Source: an uncultured Christensenellaceae bacterium (lineage in GTDB: Bacteria; Bacillota; Clostridia; Christensenellales; Borkfalkiaceae). From it: 64,000 nucleotides of DNA. Of the stretch, positions 8,264 to 15,755 are shown in pieces (position 1 is the first letter of the stretch; each line of letters opens with the position of its first letter). The stretch spans positions 72,429 through 136,428 of the forward strand of contig CAJUJF010000002.1 in NCBI GenBank assembly GCA_910586825.1, in the 5' to 3' direction. The translations under genes were made by a program, and so were the position numbers. The notes under the pieces are model-generated. The model made no database searches. It was not told where the DNA came from and was given only the letters and a program-made list of their open reading frames with translations.

Positions 8264-9696
8264 TGCAGTTTCCCGAGAATGTTTTCGATAACAGTTTTAT
8301 CGCTGTAACCGTATTTTATTCCCATGATCTCCTGTTCCCGTTCGCCGCCTTTTCCCGCAACGAGCAGAATATCCCCTTCGCGCAACATCCCGATCGCGTA
8401 TTCCGTCGCGCGTTCCCGCTCCTCCACGATCGTGTAATTCCTTGAAACCGCACGGAATCCGCGTTCGATCTCCGAGATGATCGACAACGGCTCTTCGAAG
8501 CGCGGATTGTCGGAAGTGAGCACCGCAAAATCGGCGAGCCGCGCCGCAGTCGCGCCCATGAGAGGACGCTTTTCCCTGTCGCGATTTCCTCCGCAACCGA
8601 ATAAAACGATCAGTCTGCCCGTGCAATATTCTTTCAGCGCCAACAGGGATTTTTCCAATCCGTCCGGCGTATGCGCGAAGTCAACGACGATTTCCGCGCC
8701 GCGATGCCTTGCGACGCGTTCCAACCGCCCGTCCACCCGCGTGCTTTTCAGACCCGCCGCGATCGCTTCGGCGCCGACGCCGTACCGCCGCGCCGCCGTT
8801 GCCGCCGCCAACGCGTTATAGACGTTGTGCCGCCCCGTCAAACAAATTTCCGCGTCGCACAGCTCGTCGTTGAGATTGAGAAGCGCGCGCGTTCCGCCGA
8901 TTTCCTCCCGCCGAATCAACGCAAACGAATCGGAGGGCGCATCCAGCCCGTAACTGATATAAGGCACTTTCCCGATCAGTTCGCGAGAAAAGGGATCGTC
9001 GGAATTGATCACGGCGAATCGGCATCGTTGCGGCGTAAACAGCGACTTTTTTGCCGCGCCGTACGACTGCATGTCCCCGAAAAAATCGAGATGATCCTGC
9101 GTCAGATTGGTAAACACCGCGGTATCGTAACAGATCGGAATTTCCTTTTTTAACGCAAGCGCATGCGCGGACACTTCCATGACCGCAATTTCGGTCTTTG
9201 CGCGCACCATGTCCGCAAGCAAGGAAAATAAGAACACCGAATCGGGCGTCGTAAGCGTAGGCGCAATTTCCGCGGAAGGAAACTTACCGCCCAACGTTCC
9301 GATCACGCCCGCCCGTCTTCCGTCGCACTCCAAAATGCGGTACAGCATCTGCGATACGGTGGTCTTGCCGTTGGTGCCGGTGACCCCGACGATAGAAAGC
9401 TTTTTCTCCGGATGCCCGTAAAACCCCGCCGCGATCCGCGCCATCGCTTCCCGTCCGTCCGACACGATCAACTGCGGAAGATTGACGTCTACCTCCCGCT
9501 CGCAGACGATCGCGACAGCCCCTCTTCTCTCCGCTTCGGCGGCGTACGCGTGCGAATCCGAATGCGTCCCGCGATAGCAGAAAAACAAGTCTCCGTTTTC
9601 CGTAATGCGGCTGTCGAACCGAAGTCCCTTGATTTCAGCGTCTCCGCCCACGAGACGCGCGCCCGCCGTCTCCCGCGCCAGAACGGATAATTTCAT
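8260..9696 (-). CDS. murE: UDP-MurNAc-tripeptide synthetase, meso-diaminopimelate type
   Basis: MurE adds the third stem-peptide residue. The 478-residue protein has the P-loop VTGTNGKTT (GTNGKT at 107-112), the carbamylated-lysine region and the amino-acid selectivity motif DNPR at 396-399, which in characterised MurE enzymes marks meso-diaminopimelate rather than L-lysine. This fits DapL and DapF encoded later in the window. The start ATG 9696 lies 30 nt after ftsI with AGGAAGG upstream. It overlaps mraY by 4 nt. Confidence 0.96.
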   Translation of the reverse strand: MKLSVLARETAGARLVGGDAEIKGLRFDSRITENGDLFFCYRGTHSDSHAYAAEAERRGAVAIVCEREVDVNLPQLIVSDGREAMARIAAGFYGHPEKKLSIVGVTGTNGKTTVSQMLYRILECDGRRAGVIGTLGGKFPSAEIAPTLTTPDSVFLFSLLADMVRAKTEIAVMEVSAHALALKKEIPICYDTAVFTNLTQDHLDFFGDMQSYGAAKKSLFTPQRCRFAVINSDDPFSRELIGKVPYISYGLDAPSDSFALIRREEIGGTRALLNLNDELCDAEICLTGRHNVYNALAAATAARRYGVGAEAIAAGLKSTRVDGRLERVARHRGAEIVVDFAHTPDGLEKSLLALKEYCTGRLIVLFGCGGNRDREKRPLMGATAARLADFAVLTSDNPRFEEPLSIISEIERGFRAVSRNYTIVEERERATEYAIGMLREGDILLVAGKGGEREQEIMGIKYGYSDKTVIENILGKLQ

Positions 9697-9726
9697 ATAC
9701 CTTCCTCCCGATGATAAAACTCTGTA

Positions 9727-11442
9727 TCAACCTTCGCCAAACGGCTCCAATTTCATGATATCGATAATGCCGCGGAAGATCTCCTGCGCGCAAGGCGCGG
9801 CGACCGTGCTTCCGTAATACGATCCCTGCGGTTCGTCTACAATAATCAGCGCAAGATACCGGGGGGCGTTTGCGGGAAAATATCCGACAAAGGAAGAAAC
9901 GTATTTCCCCTGCGCGATGACGCCGTTCTCATACTTTTGCGCCGTTCCCGTCTTCCCCGCGACGCGATAACCTTCGATATACGCTTTCTTGCCGCTGCCG
10001 TCGCGCACGACCCCTTCGAGCATTCCGGAAAGGATGGACGAAGTCTGCTCGCTCACCGTACGGCAGAGCAGAGACGGAGCGATCCGCTCGGAAACACTGC
10101 CGTCTTCGGAACGGACTTCGGAAACCAGTCGGGGAGAATAATAGTATCCGCCGTTTACCGCGGAAGCCGCCGCGCACGCAAGTTGCAACGGCGTGACCGC
10201 GATCGCCTGTCCGAAACCGACGCGCGCCAGATCCGCCGTTTGCAACGTGCTTTCAGGAAGCAACATGCCGATCGATTCCCCCGAAAAGTCCAAACCGGTC
10301 GCGCGACCGAAATTAAAAGCGGACAGATAATCGTAAAACGTCTCTTTTCCCAGCGCAAGCGCGATGTCGACAAAGCAAGGGTTGCAACTGTTGTTAAGCG
10401 CTTCCGCAAGCGTCTGGTTCGAGTGCTTCCCGTTTGCGTGATCGCTCCAACATTTGATTTTCGAACCTTCGACGGTACGAGTCCGCGCGCTCGAAAACAC
10501 GTACGATTCCGGCAACGCCGCAGAATTTCCCCGCAACCGCTCTTCGATATTCGCCGCGGAAGTAATGATCTTAAAAGTAGAACCCGGTTCGTAAACGTCG
10601 CTCACCATAGAGTTTCGCGACAGCTTATTCAAAGCAGATAAATCGTTCCGCGGGATTTCGTTCAGATCGTACGAGGGCAAATTGACCATGGCAAGCACCG
10701 AAAAATCGTTCGGATCGAGAACGATGCAACGGGCGGCCTTCGCCTGTGACTCCGTTTGTGCGCGAAGCATCACCTCTTCTGCCAACGACTGGATACGATA
10801 ATCGATCGTAAGCCGAACGTCCAACCCGTCTTCCGCAGGGAGATACGCCGCCGTCGCGCCGTCCAAATCCACGCCGACCAGATCCGTCTCGAATAATATT
10901 TCTCCGTTTTTCCCCGCCAAATACTTATCGTAATAGCCTTCTATCCCCGTCGTTCCGGATCTGTCGAAAGAAGTAAATCCGAGCACCTGACAGGCAAGAG
11001 ACTCATACGGATAGATCCGAAGATTGTCCCGCGCATAATAAACGCCGTCGAGCGCCGCGCCTTCGATTTTCTCTACCGTGGACTTCTCCGTCTGCCTTAC
11101 GACGGTCACTTCCGATCGGCTCCGATCGGTCAACTTCTTATAAATTTCTTCGTACGAAACGCCGAGTTGTGCCGAAAGCAAGGCGGCGCTCCCCTCGGCG
11201 TCTTTCACGGCGGAAGCCCGCGCAAAGACGCTGTAAGCGGTGCTGTTTCCCGCAAGCAGAACTCCGTTCCGATCGAAAATCCTCCCGCGATTCGCAACGA
11301 CGGGGATTTCCCGCGTCCACTGATCGACGGCCAGATAATGCAATTCGTCTTTCCAGATTACCTGAATATAAAAGAATCGCGAGAGAAAAAGACAAAAAAT
11401 AAAGGTTATCGCCAATAATACGGCAAATAACCTCTTTTGCAA
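9727..11442 (-). CDS. ftsI: class B penicillin-binding protein (FtsI type)
   Basis: This septal transpeptidase crosslinks peptidoglycan with FtsW. The 571-residue protein has one N-terminal membrane helix (about 5-27), the dimerisation domain with RGRIFDRNG (52-60), and a transpeptidase domain with the nucleophile motif STFK (288-291), SCN (352-354) and KTGT (497-500). It ends without PASTA repeats, unlike many Gram-positive PBP2x/SpoVD proteins. The listed start is TTG 11442, which has no ribosome site. GGGAGG sits 7 nt before an in-frame ATT at 11467-11469, which would add nine residues (IKKQYSFSV), so an AUU start is possible. Confidence 0.94.
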   Translation of the reverse strand: MQKRLFAVLLAITFIFCLFLSRFFYIQVIWKDELHYLAVDQWTREIPVVANRGRIFDRNGVLLAGNSTAYSVFARASAVKDAEGSAALLSAQLGVSYEEIYKKLTDRSRSEVTVVRQTEKSTVEKIEGAALDGVYYARDNLRIYPYESLACQVLGFTSFDRSGTTGIEGYYDKYLAGKNGEILFETDLVGVDLDGATAAYLPAEDGLDVRLTIDYRIQSLAEEVMLRAQTESQAKAARCIVLDPNDFSVLAMVNLPSYDLNEIPRNDLSALNKLSRNSMVSDVYEPGSTFKIITSAANIEERLRGNSAALPESYVFSSARTRTVEGSKIKCWSDHANGKHSNQTLAEALNNSCNPCFVDIALALGKETFYDYLSAFNFGRATGLDFSGESIGMLLPESTLQTADLARVGFGQAIAVTPLQLACAAASAVNGGYYYSPRLVSEVRSEDGSVSERIAPSLLCRTVSEQTSSILSGMLEGVVRDGSGKKAYIEGYRVAGKTGTAQKYENGVIAQGKYVSSFVGYFPANAPRYLALIIVDEPQGSYYGSTVAAPCAQEIFRGIIDIMKLEPFGEG

Positions 11443-11486
11443 AACACTAAATGAATATTGTTTTTTAATTTGTATGCCTCCCGACG

Positions 11487-12242
11487 TCAGGGGCGAACCA
11501 TTCCTTGATTCTCTGCGAATTCTTTAATGATCTCTCCCCAAACGCCTTCTCCGTTTTCGATGTCCATAATTTCATTCGCAATGTTTTCGTAATTTTGTTG
11601 CTGTTCCTGCACTTTCGCCCGCATCTTTTCGATATTCGCGTCCAACGAATTGATGATCCCCGTATTGATGCAGATCACGACGATCGCCATGATTACGGCG
11701 AATACGATTGCCGCAAGCACCACTTTCGTCTTTGCGGACACCGCCGAGAAAACGCTCGTTTTCGTCTCCTGCGCCGTCAACTGCTCCTCTTTACTGCGGC
11801 GCAGCGTTTCCAGCGTTCTGCGCGTCGGTTTCAGATCCTCGTCGTTCTCGGATCCGACCGCGGGCGCATCCGCGGGTGCCGTTACCGTTGCGGCAGACGA
11901 CGCGGGCGATTGCACGGGACGCGTTAATACAGGCTTTTCCGCCGTATCGACGCTTCCGTACGCGTCTTCGAAAAGCATCTTTTTCGAAGCGGGAATCGAA
12001 TACGCTTTATAATCGGCAAAACGGCGCGCCGCGGAAGTTTTCTGTTCGGGCGCGGCTTCCTTCGGCTCGGCAACGGCGACGTCCCCCGTCGCTTCCGCTT
12101 CGGAATATCCCGCGTAAAGCATTTTACGGTAAATTTCGATTTCTTTCGCGTGTTGTCTTTCCGCAGCGGAAATTTCGCGCTTTTCTTCCGAAAGCGTGTT
12201 TCTCGTTTCGGTTACGGGTTCTAATACCGAAAGCTGAGCCAT
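11487..12242 (-). CDS. FtsL/DivIC-like division protein with long cytoplasmic N terminus
   Basis: The 251-residue bitopic protein lies in the ftsL position between rsmH and ftsI. It has a long, low-complexity, charged N-terminal region of about 170 residues rich in Ala, Glu and Pro, and a single membrane helix at about 174-195. A short extracytoplasmic coiled coil follows (about 198-230: SLDANIEKMRAKVQEQQQNY and onward), matching FtsL topology. Typical FtsL proteins have only about 30-60 cytoplasmic residues, so the extension is unusual. AAGGAG precedes the ATG. The inference rests on position and topology, since FtsL sequences are poorly conserved. Confidence 0.75.
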   Translation of the reverse strand: MAQLSVLEPVTETRNTLSEEKREISAAERQHAKEIEIYRKMLYAGYSEAEATGDVAVAEPKEAAPEQKTSAARRFADYKAYSIPASKKMLFEDAYGSVDTAEKPVLTRPVQSPASSAATVTAPADAPAVGSENDEDLKPTRRTLETLRRSKEEQLTAQETKTSVFSAVSAKTKVVLAAIVFAVIMAIVVICINTGIINSLDANIEKMRAKVQEQQQNYENIANEIMDIENGEGVWGEIIKEFAENQGMVRP

Positions 12243-12283
12243 TGGCGTTTTCTCCTTATTATCGTATTCCCGAGAACGCGGCT

Positions 12284-13216
12284 TTATGTAGACAATTTTT
12301 CCACGATTCTCAATTTAGCGCTTTTACTGCGCGAATTTTCACTGATCTCTTTTTCGCTCGCGACAAGCGGTTTTCTGCCGACGGGTTCGATCTCCCGTTT
12401 TCGTCCGCAAACACAGACGGGAAACTCTTTCGGACACGTGCACCCCGTCGACAGATCGCGGAACGCCTGCTTCACGATTCGGTCCTCCAAAGAATGAAAC
12501 GTGATCACGCATCCTCTTCCCTGCGGTTTCAAACGCAACGTAAGCGCCTTGACGCACTCGGCAAGTCCGGACAATTCGCCGTTTACTTCTATGCGGATCG
12601 CTTGAAAGGTCTTGCGCGCACAGGCGTGGAACCGGTATTTCGCGGGAACGCTCTCCTCGACCGCCTCTTCTAGTTCTTTGCAGGTCTCAAACGGTTTCAC
12701 AGCCCGTTTGCGAACGATGTTTCGCGCTATCGAGGCGGCAAACGACTCTTCGCCGTATTCCCGTAAAATTGTACGAATCTTTTCTTCCGGATAATCGTTC
12801 ACGACGTCTTTTGCCGAAAACTCCGCGCGGCGATCCATTCGCATATCCAACGCGGCGTTGCCGTTCCGGTAAGAAAACCCGCGCGTCTCGTCGTCTATCT
12901 GATGGGAAGAGATTCCCAAATCAAGCAGGTAACCGTCGATTTGCCGAATGCCTTCCTTCTCGAAAACTTCTTCGAAATTTTTAAAATCGGTGCGGTAGAT
13001 CTTAAATCTTCCCGCAAACGGAGCAAGTCTTTTTTCCGCTTCGGCAACGGCGTCTCCGTCCTTATCCGTCGCGATCAGCTTAACGGAAGCGTTCGCGCTT
13101 AAAATCCCGAAAGAATGTCCGCCGCCGCCCGCCGTGCCGTCGAAATAAACGCCGCCCTCTTTGATATCCAGACCTCGGATAACCTCGGAAAGCATGATCG
13201 GTACGTGGTATTCCAT
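12284..13216 (-). CDS. rsmH: 16S rRNA (cytosine-1402-N4) methyltransferase
   Basis: RsmH (formerly MraW) methylates N4 of C1402 in the ribosomal P site using SAM. The 310-residue protein begins HVPIMLSEVIRGLDI, has the SAM-binding FDGTAGGGGHS near 25-35, LLDLGISSHQID near 97-108, MRMDRRAEFSAKDVVN and the C-terminal ITFHSLEDRIVKQAFR. All are family signatures. It follows mraZ by a single nucleotide and begins the enzymatic part of the dcw operon. Confidence 0.97.
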   Translation of the reverse strand: MEYHVPIMLSEVIRGLDIKEGGVYFDGTAGGGGHSFGILSANASVKLIATDKDGDAVAEAEKRLAPFAGRFKIYRTDFKNFEEVFEKEGIRQIDGYLLDLGISSHQIDDETRGFSYRNGNAALDMRMDRRAEFSAKDVVNDYPEEKIRTILREYGEESFAASIARNIVRKRAVKPFETCKELEEAVEESVPAKYRFHACARKTFQAIRIEVNGELSGLAECVKALTLRLKPQGRGCVITFHSLEDRIVKQAFRDLSTGCTCPKEFPVCVCGRKREIEPVGRKPLVASEKEISENSRSKSAKLRIVEKLST

Positions 13217-13217
13217 A

Positions 13218-13673
13218 TCAGAAATCCAAAAGTATGAACGCGTCGTCGATCGTCATTTGTTCGCCGCAGCCCTCATACGGTTTTACCGTCCAGCTCTTTT
13301 CGTCCTCGAACACTTCCTTCGCCCAAATTTCGATATAATCGGACATTCCGATCGTGACAACGTCTTTTTCAATCCCCGCATGTTTCTTTAACGAGGCGGG
13401 AATCACCGTTCTGCCCTGATCGTCTTCCGCAATGCTCTGGATCGAGGAGGAAATCAGACGCTTCGCTTTCAGTTTCACGGGATCTCCCGAACGGATTTCG
13501 GTCAGCGCTTTCAGTCGATCGGTCATTGATTCGCTCGAATAAACGCGAATACAGCCCTGCATGCTCGCGACAAAGTAATAGTCTTTTCCGAGCAGCGCGC
13601 GGAATTTCGCAGGAATGCGTATTCTGTTTTTTGCGTCTATCTGATGATAAAACGTTCCGACAAACAATTCCAC
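13218..13673 (-). CDS. mraZ: MraZ transcriptional regulator
   Basis: MraZ is a ring-forming DNA-binding protein of the AbrB/SpoVT fold that represses its own dcw operon. GTG 13673 is chosen because AAGGAG lies 8 nt upstream and it yields a normal 151-residue protein starting MELFVGTFYHQID; an ATG 24 nt upstream lacks a site. Two swapped-hairpin repeats are visible: KNRIRIPAKFR near residue 15 and the matching GRTVIPASLKKHAGI near residue 88. Four AGTGGT boxes at 13708-13743 overlap its promoter and are its likely operator. Confidence 0.95.
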   Translation of the reverse strand: MELFVGTFYHQIDAKNRIRIPAKFRALLGKDYYFVASMQGCIRVYSSESMTDRLKALTEIRSGDPVKLKAKRLISSSIQSIAEDDQGRTVIPASLKKHAGIEKDVVTIGMSDYIEIWAKEVFEDEKSWTVKPYEGCGEQMTIDDAFILLDF

Positions 13674-13699
13674 GGCAGACTCCTTTTGACTATGCATTC

Positions 13700-13728
13700 A
13701 GTATAACACCACTTTTAACCACTGTCAA
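13700..13728 (-). promoter_or_regulatory. promoter of the mraZ-dcw operon
   Basis: On the minus strand TTGACA (13723-13728) and TATACT (13700-13705) are separated by 17 nt, about 27 nt before the mraZ GTG. The MraZ boxes cover the spacer and -35 region. Confidence 0.85.
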
Positions 13729-13743
13729 CCACTTACAACCACT
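13708..13743 (-). promoter_or_regulatory. MraZ operator: four AGTGGT boxes at 10-bp spacing
   Basis: AGTGGT occurs on the minus strand at 13738-13743, 13728-13733, 13718-13723 and 13708-13713, exactly one helical turn apart. MraZ is known to bind tandem 10-bp direct repeats upstream of its own gene (TGGGN type in E. coli, AAAGTG type in mollicutes). Here the boxes occlude the -35 and spacer of the promoter, implying autorepression. Confidence 0.88.
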
Positions 13744-13768
13744 TTTTGGTCTCAAAAGCAAAAAATTT

Positions 13769-14539
13769 TCAAAATTTTATAAAACATTTGTTCGTATTAT
13801 ACAGTTTTTTGTTGGTTTCCGCTCCATTTCCCAAAAAAATCACTTCTCCGCCCCCGAAACAAGCGCGATTGATCGGGTGGTCGTCCGTCCCTGAAATTCG
13901 CTTTCCGAGAAGACTCCGCAGTCGATTTGCCGCCCCTTCGTTCCCGTCGAATACGCGCGCGCGATAGAAATCTCCGATTTCCCGTTTCATATAGACGTAA
14001 TGCGTGCAACCGAGAACGACGCCGTCGTAATCCCCTTGCGGCAAGTGTTCGCAAAGACGAAGCGGCTCGCCGAACGAGAGCGCGCGCTCGATACAGCCTG
14101 CCAGACGCGGCGCCGCATGCACCGTAATGTCGCAACGCGCCGCCGATGCGGAAACGAGCTTGCGCAACCGTTCGCTCTCCGCAGTACGCGGCGTCGCAAG
14201 CACGAGCAACCGCTTGCAAGTCGCCGCCGCAGGCTTCACCGCCGGCTCCATACCGATGATCGGAACGGAAAATTCCGAGCGCAACGCTTCGGCGCAAACC
14301 GCCGTCGCGGTATTGCATGCGAGTACGACCGCGTCTACCCCCTCTTCGCATAATTTTCCGACCGCGTCCCGCACCAGCCGCAGGATCTCCGCTTCACTCT
14401 TTGCGCCGTACGGCGCGTTTGGATTGTCTCCGTAATAGAGATATTCGGGAGACGGAAAAATCCGACGGCAGGCGGAAAGCACCGTAAGTCCGCCGATTCC
14501 GCTGTCGAAAACCCCGACGCGCGCTGTATTTTGTTCCAT
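13769..14539 (-). CDS. murI: glutamate racemase
   Basis: MurI converts L- to D-glutamate for the MurD reaction. ATG 14539 is chosen for the GGAGG site 8 nt upstream; it gives a 256-residue protein starting MEQNTARVGVFDSGIGG. The two catalytic cysteines are in VLACNTATA (about residue 75) and VLGCTHYVYM (about residue 181), and YYGDNPNAPYG is also present. The gene lies upstream of mraZ on the same strand, and the mraZ promoter starts about 40 nt beyond its stop. It is therefore next to the dcw operon but probably a separate unit, divergent from rpsT. Confidence 0.96.
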   Translation of the reverse strand: MEQNTARVGVFDSGIGGLTVLSACRRIFPSPEYLYYGDNPNAPYGAKSEAEILRLVRDAVGKLCEEGVDAVVLACNTATAVCAEALRSEFSVPIIGMEPAVKPAAATCKRLLVLATPRTAESERLRKLVSASAARCDITVHAAPRLAGCIERALSFGEPLRLCEHLPQGDYDGVVLGCTHYVYMKREIGDFYRARVFDGNEGAANRLRSLLGKRISGTDDHPINRACFGGGEVIFLGNGAETNKKLYNTNKCFIKF

Positions 14540-14597
14540 AATCTGCCCTCCGCAGAAATTTTTTCCGAAAATTTTACGCCATTGTGTTGAAAAACAG

Positions 14598-14626
14598 TTT
14601 ACAACGCCCATGATTTATGTTAAAAT
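14598..14626 (+). promoter_or_regulatory. promoter of rpsT
   Basis: TTTACA (14598-14603) and TAAAAT (14621-14626) are separated by 17 nt, about 40 nt before the rpsT start. Confidence 0.65.
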
Positions 14627-14667
14627 AACAAAAGTTAATTCAGCACAGATTCAAAGGAGTAAATAAC

Positions 14668-14934
14668 GTGCCTAACATCAAATCCGCTAAAAAACGCGTA
14701 TTGGTTACCGAAAAGAAATCCCAGCAAAACAAAATGATCAAATCCGCATTGAAAACGCAGATCAAAAAATTCCTCGCCGCAGTCAGCGCGGGCGACAAGG
14801 ATACGGCGACCGCCCTGTACCCCGAAACGGTTTCGGCGATCGATTCCGCGGTTACGAAAGGCATTCTGCATAAAAACAACGCGGCGAATAAAAAAGCCAA
14901 GCTTGCCAAAAAGCTCGCTTCGATTGCCGCTTGA
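14668..14934 (+). CDS. rpsT: 30S ribosomal protein S20
   Basis: The 88-residue basic protein has the usual S20 length. It starts at GTG 14668 with AAAGGAG 8 nt upstream. The characteristic PNIKSAKKRVLVTEKKSQQN opening and the C-terminal GILHKNNAANKKAKLAKKLA helix identify it. It binds the 5' domain of 16S rRNA during 30S assembly. It is monocistronic, bounded by its own promoter and the 14960-14986 terminator. In E. coli S20 represses its own translation; nothing here shows whether that happens. Confidence 0.98.
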   Translation: MPNIKSAKKRVLVTEKKSQQNKMIKSALKTQIKKFLAAVSAGDKDTATALYPETVSAIDSAVTKGILHKNNAANKKAKLAKKLASIAA

Positions 14935-14959
14935 ACCGCGTATAAATCAATGTTTTGAA

Positions 14960-14986
14960 CCCCTCCGCAAAAGCGGAGGGGTTTTT
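14960..14986 (+). terminator. terminator of rpsT
   Basis: CCCCTCCGC (14960-14968), loop AAAA, GCGGAGGGG (14973-14981), then TTTTT. The stem is a perfect 9 bp. Confidence 0.93.
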
Positions 14987-15063
14987 ATTCCGCCCTCTTC
15001 TATTATATTCCCGTACTTTTTTAAAAGAACGGGAATTTTTTGTCGAAAACGCCCTTCAAACGT

Positions 15064-15092
15064 TTGACATTCTTCAAAAGATATACTATACT
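15064..15092 (+). promoter_or_regulatory. promoter of the regulator-potABCD operon
   Basis: TTGACA (15064-15069) and TATACT (15087-15092) are separated by 17 nt. The transcript would begin near 15099, giving a leader of roughly 105 nt that contains two inverted-repeat operators. Confidence 0.82.
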
Positions 15093-15106
15093 CTTTCACA
15101 GCATTG

Positions 15107-15125
15107 AGTTTATTTTTATTAAACT
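15107..15125. promoter_or_regulatory. operator 1: AGTTTA-N7-TAAACT
   Basis: The inverted repeat AGTTTA (15107-15112) / TAAACT (15120-15125) has a 7-bp spacer and lies just downstream of the predicted transcription start. The identical arrangement recurs at 15167-15185, suggesting both bind the adjacent HTH-cupin regulator. Confidence 0.65.
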
Positions 15126-15165
15126 TTTGGTTTAGTTTTAACATGGTTTCGTAAAAAACGGCAAA

Positions 15166-15186
15166 AAGTTTAATATTTGTAAACTT
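15166..15186. promoter_or_regulatory. operator 2: AAGTTTA-N7-TAAACTT
   Basis: A perfect 7-bp inverted repeat with a 7-bp spacer, with the same core as operator 1 and 60 bp from it (about six helical turns). It ends 19 nt before the regulator start codon. Confidence 0.65.
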
Positions 15187-15204
15187 GCGGGAGGTTTCGC
15201 GGTT

Positions 15205-15738
15205 ATGGAACTTGGTTCGAAGCTGAAAGTACTGCGACAGCAAAAGAATCTGACGCAAGAAGAACTTGCCGACCGTTGCGAGCTGACGAAGGGATACATA
15301 TCTCAACTCGAAAACGATCTGACAAGCCCTTCTATCGCAACGCTGTGCGATCTGTTGAATGCACTCGGAAGCAGTCTGAACGACTTTTTTCACGAAGAAC
15401 CGGAGGAAAAAATCGTATTTTCCGATGCGGAGTACATCGAAAAACAGTCGGACGGCATGATCTGGCAATGGGTGATCCCCAATGCGCAGAAAAATATGAT
15501 GGAACCGTTGCTCGTCGAACTCGAATCGGGCGCGGCGACGCCGACGGATTTCCCGCACGAAGGCGAAGAATTCGGCTTCGTGCTCGAAGGCAGGATCGCG
15601 ATTGTCCGCGCGGGAAAACAGCACGCGGCGAAAAAAGGCGAAAGCTTTTACTTTATCGCCAATAAAGAACACTATATTTTAAACAAAGGCAAGACCAAGG
15701 CAAGATTCCTCTGGATCTCCACGCCGCCCAATTTTTAA
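15205..15738 (+). CDS. HTH-cupin regulator of polyamine uptake
   Basis: The 177-residue protein has an N-terminal XRE-type helix-turn-helix (residues 5-60; TQEELADRCELTKGYISQLE as recognition region) and a C-terminal cupin domain (about 105-175; FPHEGEEFGFVLEGRIAI, KKGESFYFIANKEHYI). This is the PuuR-like layout that senses small ligands. potA follows after 17 nt, so it is co-transcribed with the polyamine importer and probably adjusts it to polyamine supply. Two matching inverted repeats in its own leader point to autoregulation. The ligand is inferred from context only. Confidence 0.88.
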   Translation: MELGSKLKVLRQQKNLTQEELADRCELTKGYISQLENDLTSPSIATLCDLLNALGSSLNDFFHEEPEEKIVFSDAEYIEKQSDGMIWQWVIPNAQKNMMEPLLVELESGAATPTDFPHEGEEFGFVLEGRIAIVRAGKQHAAKKGESFYFIANKEHYILNKGKTKARFLWISTPPNF

Positions 15739-15755
15739 CGAAGGAGAACGACACC

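Noticed and set aside
13708..13743. Tandem 10-bp repeats as a CRISPR or satellite
   Set aside because: The units are only 6 conserved bases, overlap a promoter and match the known form of MraZ operators; there are no spacers or cas genes.
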